64,000 bases of DNA from Neelides folsomi. Taxonomy: Eukaryota; Arthropoda; Collembola; Neelipleona; Neelidae. Location of the stretch: positions 304,763 to 368,762 of the forward strand of contig JAQGBZ010000030.1 of assembly GCA_034687125.1 (NCBI GenBank), read 5' to 3'. Both the position numbers and the translations under genes were made by a program. Position 1 is the first letter of the stretch. Every line of letters starts with the position of its first letter. Shown piece after piece: positions 60,801 through 64,000 of this stretch. Under the pieces are notes generated by a model. That model was given only the letters and a program-made list of their open reading frames with translations. It had not been told where the DNA came from and did no database searches.

Positions 60801-63800
60801 TACTCTACTTGAAATTACGTGTTCCGAAACCTTTGGTATTATTCCTCTAAGAAAGACCCCATTGGCGGCTTATCTTACAAATCACTCGACCTGGATTTTA
60901 TGTAATTGGCCTTTGGAGGATTGAATAATACACGTTTGTCAATTTTGCTTCTACACCTTCATTGCTTTCAAATGATATCCAAAAGCATAATGTTTATACA
61001 AATATAAGATAACGGCAATATATTTATTATCCCGACAAACAGATGTTGGACAATCACCATGTGTGATCATTCTGATCATGTTTTATTTCCCATTGGTATT
61101 ATATTCAATTCCGTATCGTATTATATTGTAGACTTTAAAGGGCAAAGCTTCTCTCAAATATCCAATAGGTCTATTACTAGAAATCTCAATGGATTTAAAT
61201 GAATATTATCGTTTTTAGTATTGACATTATTCCTAAATTATTAAAGAATTGCCCTTCATGTATAATAAATACATACAAATGCCATATAATACCATACAAA
61301 ACATATTATACAGTATGTGTATATATTATAAGTATGTGTAGATTGTAAAGGTAAAGATACATCAGTAGATCAGAAGTTATCTGAATGCATTTGGACAAAA
61401 AGTTTAATAAGAAATGTCGTCATTTGATGATCCCAGGTATATCGTCAATCCTTATTACGTCAAGAAAATGGATGATTGGAAAGAAGGTGATAAAGTAGAT
61501 AGTAAAAATGTACTAAATAAATGAATGCAGCTCTCGTCCCCTTCTGAATACAAAGTGTACATGGGCGAATGATTTTTTGACTTTCTCCTTCACCTTCAAA
61601 TACATCTCTGCTTCAACAACGTTGTCTCTCCGACTCCCCTTCATTGTTTCATTTATGACTTATGACACGAGGCCTCTCGCCCCCTTTTTCTGACACGACT
61701 CCACTTTTAAAATACATCATCAATTCGGACCCTGGAGCATTTTAAAGGCAATATCTCAAACTCGGATGTATTAGGTATTTGCATAATCAATACTGCTCTA
61801 AACAGTTTACAGAATGAAAGAGCTCAGAGATAAATACTTCCGCAAATATAAATATTTAAATATTAATGTGAATATATTTACTTATACGTACATACAGCCT
61901 TTCACTCTCTCACTTTTCTATACATACGCAATAATGCATGTAGATTTACGGCCTGCGGAGAAAAGCGAAAAGTGATCGAGTCTCTTTCTGCATGTGAAAA
62001 TGATGTGTTAAAATGTAAATTCACACTTTAAAATATATTTATCTCGCTTTGGGCATTATCTATAAAAGCTTACGAAGATGAATAAAATATGTGAGTGAAC
62101 CATTACGAATGTTTTTTTAATATCTATTAAAAAGTTTAGTTTCATTTTTGTAATATTTTCTTTTGTAGCATCTTTTGAAAACTTTTATTTAATTTATAAT
62201 TTTTAATTAAAAGAAAAATTATTTTAAAATCTTTTGATTTTTTACATTAAACATTAACTACTAGGCATATGCTTACAATATGCTCAATTAGCGTATTGAA
62301 TCAAGTTCTATTCTTTTTTAATTTTAGGAATTATGTAGGTAAATCTTAAAAGCAAATTTTTTAAGTTTAGTCCCACGAGAGTATTGTAATTGTGATGGTG
62401 ATAAATTATTAAATAATAAAATTAACGTGTATTTGCATAATTTATAATGTAAAATTATAATGTTTTAATATAATATAAATAAGATTTATAACTTTAAAAG
62501 CTTATTAATTTTCTTGATCAAAGTTCCTAAAGAGGATGAAGGAAACAAGTCAAATGAAAGAATTTGATGGAAAATAATCCTCTTATTGTTTAGCTTTATA
62601 TTTTGGTCAATTAATTAAAAAATAAAGTAAGATTGAAAGTTTATAAATAGAAAAGAGTTAATAAATATTATGTATTCTACAATTCCAAACTTTGGAAGAG
62701 ATAAAATTCAAAAGTTTTAAACAAATTTAATTATAAAATATGCTATAAACCTAATAAAGGACAAAAGCCAGTCTTTAAGAAATTCGGAAAATATTCAAAA
62801 ATTTGAGTCGAAGATGGCACCTTAGCAAAGCGCGAGAGGAATAAATAGTTTTGACGATTGTAAGTACCTGTATTTACCTTTGGCGAATGTTCAAAGAAGA
62901 AAGAAAACTTGGATTCTTGAAAAACTTTTTTGGTCAATGTTAGAAAAACTATGTAACGACGTTAAGTAAGTTTTTGCAAAAGAACTTTTCCTTAAAATCA
63001 CTTCACTATTAGTTGAGTTTCCGTCCAATGGTTTTAGCATCTATTGAAAACAAATCCCATTAACTTCCATGTAACTTCAGAACCCATCCCTATTTATTAT
63101 CTATTGGGTAATTAATAATTAACTCTTTTAATTCGGTTCATTAGAAGCCTGCAAAACGTTCTTTCTCCTTTCATTCCAACAAGCGGAGAAAAATGAAGAA
63201 AATGTGTTTCAAGTCCCATTGGACCTCCAAACTCAATCCATCCATTAAATGGAAGTAAGTAATAATTATAAGGAAGGAAAATGGAAGCTCGAGGAACAGA
63301 TTTCTTTATCTTTCATATATGACCAAGTTGATCCTCAGAAATTGAGGTTTTCTTTGTTGGCGGAGCGAAGGGAGCGGGACAAAGCAGTCGTCGTGAAGTT
63401 CGGAGTGAGACTGCCGAGCCAAACCTTCCTTGTTCAACCATTTCAACTCTCCGGTGTCTTTAGGGTTCGGAGGAAAAGTTGGGGCAACAGTTTCTCCCTT
63501 TTCGCCCGGTTTTCCCACATGGTGAAAACATCTTAAGAATTCTCCTGATAAGCGAAAGCCCTAATTCCATCTCACTTGCTTGCTCCGATAACTCCATATG
63601 CCACTACGCTTCTTTTTCACGCCTCTCTCAAATGATGAAGTCCTTTAATCCTCTTCTTCATGCATAAAATAGGCAAATTTACATTTAAAAAGTTTTCCGT
63701 TTACATTTCGCTATTATTCAATCTTGATGATTATTCATGGAATCTTTATGCACATTTTAATTTTAGGTTGGATTTATGAAACAGCTTTGCATTTGCTTTC

Positions 63801-64000
63801 AGTTTCCCATTGTTTAATAATCTTAATCATATCAGAAGAATTAATGCATATTACAGATAATTCATTGCATTTGAAAATTAAACAAAATGTGAAGACCATG
63901 TGAAAGATAATATATAAAATATATAAGAGTATCGGGCCTTATTCGGGCACCCCTCCCAATTCGGGCACCCCCTGCCCTCCAACCCTCTAATTGTTGAAAT
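48879..64000. other. 15-kb upstream region of cac, no supported gene
   Basis: AT-rich DNA with several GC-richer islands of a few hundred bases (about 52.55-52.75, 53.05-53.5, 57.1-57.4, 63.2-63.5 kb). Open frames of 147, 112 and 95 codons lie in three of them; none is recognisable. It should contain the cac promoter and perhaps untranslated first exons, which I cannot place. The last ~60 bp have two copies of ATTCGGGCACCCC. Confidence 0.5.
63941..63971. repeat. Short direct repeat ATTCGGGCACCCC
   Basis: Two copies at 63941-63953 and 63959-63971 in a GC-rich patch running to the window edge. It may be the start of a larger repeat cut by the window. Confidence 0.6.

Overview
The window is animal nuclear DNA. 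It is AT-rich, split by GT-AG introns of about 57 nt to 8 kb, and carries three clearly recognisable metazoan genes. The calcium-channel gene is much closer in remembered sequence to insect cacophony (Cav2) than to vertebrate CACNA1A, so an arthropod is likely. A crustacean such as a copepod, or a springtail, is a guess that I cannot settle from this window. No bacterial, viral, tRNA, rRNA or CRISPR features were found.

Layout. (1) 240-2964, minus: a complete 7-exon DENND1/connecdenn gene (681 codons), a Rab35 exchange factor with a clathrin/AP2-binding tail. (2) 2965-4380: a head-to-head intergenic region ending in a TATA promoter at about 4.39 kb. (3) 4412-8942, plus: a high-affinity copper transporter of the CTR1 family, with a probable 5'UTR exon, a 3-kb leader intron and four coding exons (283 codons); the third coding exon is a frame-neutral cassette. 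(4) 9767-10720, minus: a single-exon 317-aa protein I do not recognise, with a PP1-docking-like KVRF motif. (5) 13149-48878, minus: the whole coding region of a presynaptic voltage-gated calcium channel alpha1 subunit (cacophony/Cav2). It has 31 coding exon positions, giving 1970 aa in the long form. The EEEE selectivity ring, four S4 sensors, beta-subunit AID, EF-hand/IQ region, RIM-BP-type SH3 ligand and a C-terminal EEDWC PDZ ligand can all be read. (6) 48879-64000: about 15 kb upstream with no gene I can support.

The main discovery is in the channel gene. Four separate exon positions are tandemly duplicated with splice sites and homologous protein sequence: IS3-S4, the IIIS2-S3 linker plus IIIS3, IVS1-S2, and the IVS5-to-pore turret. 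At three of the four, including both copies would break the frame, so the pairs must be mutually exclusive. The IS4 pair matches one known from fly cacophony; I know of no description of the other three. There is also an alternative terminal coding exon (63-residue basic tail, with its own poly(A) signal), a possible 57-nt retained intron in the III-IV linker, and a frame discrepancy in the II-III linker. Together they could give 32 or more channel forms, three of the duplicated positions altering voltage-sensor segments and one the outer pore.

The large first intron of the channel gene (40.4-48.6 kb) collects repeats: a hairpin cluster, a ~337-bp tandem repeat, a ~33-bp CCGTTCCACTTCTG minisatellite, and a 243-bp TA-flanked MITE with 30-bp inverted ends.
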